From the NCBI RefSeq assembly GCF_022808855.1, contig NZ_JAKZLF010000003.1, positions 124,001 to 188,000 of the forward strand: DNA of 64,000 bases, given 5' to 3'. How positions within the stretch are numbered: the stretch's first letter is position 1; every line of letters starts with the position of its first letter. The notes beneath the pieces were generated by a model. It was given only the letters and a program-made list of their open reading frames with translations. It was not told the DNA's origin and searched no databases. Positions 63,332 to 64,000 of this stretch are shown here, in pieces. Position numbers and translations under genes: made by a program. The DNA is from Anaeromyxobacter soli. Lineage in GTDB: Bacteria > Myxococcota > Myxococcia > Myxococcales > Anaeromyxobacteraceae.

Positions 63332-64000
63332 GTGAGCGGACGTCTCGGCAGGAAGTGGGTCTTCGTGGCAGCCACCCTCCTCGCGGCGTGTGGCGGCGGT
63401 GGCGGCGACGGCGCGAAGCAGCCGCAGGAGCAGCCTCCGCCGGTGGTGCCTCCGCCGGTGCAGCCGCCGGTGGATCCTCCCGTCGTCGTGCCGCCGCCCG
63501 ACGCTCAGCCGGCGGTGACGCTCGCGGCGCCGGCCACCGTCGGCAGCTGGTCGTTCTACGCCGCCGAGGGAGACAAGGTCGGGGTCTACGACGCGTCGCC
63601 CGACGAGGCCGGCAACGTGTACGTGGCGGCGGGCGCGGCGGTGTTCGCGAAGGCGCGCTCCGACGCCGAGTTCAAGGCCTTCGACGCGAAGTCCGCGGGG
63701 CTCACCACGAACTGCGACGAGGCGCAGACGCTGCTGTGCCCCGTCATCTCGGTCGCCGGCGCCGCGCCGGGCCGCGCGGTGCTCGGCTTCATGGGGATGG
63801 GCACCGACGGCGACCTCGACCCGGAGTGGTGGATGTCGTCGGGCGGAGCGGACGTGGTCGACTTCGACGCGGCGGCGGGCACGCTCGCGCGCGCGCGGCA
63901 CGTGTTCATCGCGGCGCCCCCGGAGCGCGTGAACGAGACGGGCGCCTACGACTTCTGGAACCTCGGCCGCAAGAAGGTCCGCCAGGTGCACCGCATCGCG
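63332..64000 (+). CDS. Lipoprotein, Pro-rich N-terminus (3' end cut by window)
   Basis: The first 223 residues of an exported lipoprotein that continues past the window. GTG at 63332 follows AAGGGGAAGCGGA. The signal peptide ends in a lipobox (ATLLAACGGG, Cys20). After a Gly-rich linker come about 35 residues of Pro/Val repeats (QPPPVVPPPVQPPVDPP), which probably span the envelope. The globular part then begins (VTLAAPATVGSWSFYAAEG) with one cysteine pair (TTNCDEAQTLLCPV). No family recognised. Confidence 0.85.
   Translation, partial: MSGRLGRKWVFVAATLLAACGGGGGDGAKQPQEQPPPVVPPPVQPPVDPPVVVPPPDAQPAVTLAAPATVGSWSFYAAEGDKVGVYDASPDEAGNVYVAAGAAVFAKARSDAEFKAFDAKSAGLTTNCDEAQTLLCPVISVAGAAPGRAVLGFMGMGTDGDLDPEWWMSSGGADVVDFDAAAGTLARARHVFIAAPPERVNETGAYDFWNLGRKKVRQVHRIA

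Overview
The window is high-GC DNA (about 70 percent or more) whose genes match Myxococcota of the Anaeromyxobacter type. This is inferred from gene content and was not tested by any search. Supporting signs are a SelB-type selenoprotein candidate, a Wsp-like chemosensory operon, many hybrid kinases, a PilZ protein, TTG and GTG starts, and a TIGR04563-like small protein. No insertion sequence, prophage, CRISPR array or rRNA operon was seen. Because of the base composition nearly every gene carries long antisense open frames; these were left out.

Layout. 1-5052: a cut HAD phosphatase, a STAS-like protein, a 58-aa CxxC protein, a GyrI-like protein, an SDR, a His-rich CDF exporter and a secreted protein. 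5209-10046: a signalling unit with a small membrane protein, an SSS-STAC-histidine kinase, a receiver-only regulator and a CBS/DUF294 protein. 10088-10559: an OsmC-like gene with an in-frame UGA at the catalytic cysteine codon and a hairpin correctly placed for a bacterial SECIS. 10786-15551 (minus): tRNA-Val and a UvrD helicase / Hsp70 / SCP2-like / small protein operon. 15642-18304: a DsbA-like isomerase and a broken LamG gene. 18454-28890 (minus): a housekeeping run tilS-ftsH-folP-cdaA-ybbR-glmM-pdxJ-acpS-nnrD-tsaE. 28891-33607: a possible small RNA, a TIGR04563-like protein, a TPR membrane protein, amtB and an outer-membrane-like protein. 33758-34529: PilZ and HU.

34669-41300 (minus) combines two tRNA thiolation enzymes (MnmA, MtaB) with part of the lysine fermentation pathway (KamD, KamE, Kal, Kce) and an inserted lipoprotein. 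41348-44938 holds a REC-histidine kinase, a CCA-adding enzyme, a small protein and a CBS-pair protein. 45304-49165 holds a large HYR/PKD surface protein, tRNA-Arg and a ChrA chromate transporter.

49311-53135 is the most unusual part: an ArsM-like methyltransferase, a radical SAM/SPASM maturase, a 61-aa cysteine protein, a 34-aa peptide with two Cys-Cys pairs followed at once by a terminator, an atypical thioredoxin (CPPC) and a thioredoxin reductase. It looks like a peptide-modification or metalloid-handling cassette that I do not recognise as a described system. 53695-63026 (minus) is a seven-gene Wsp-like chemosensory operon whose last gene is a multi-receiver PAS histidine kinase rather than a diguanylate cyclase. 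A lipoprotein runs off the right end.
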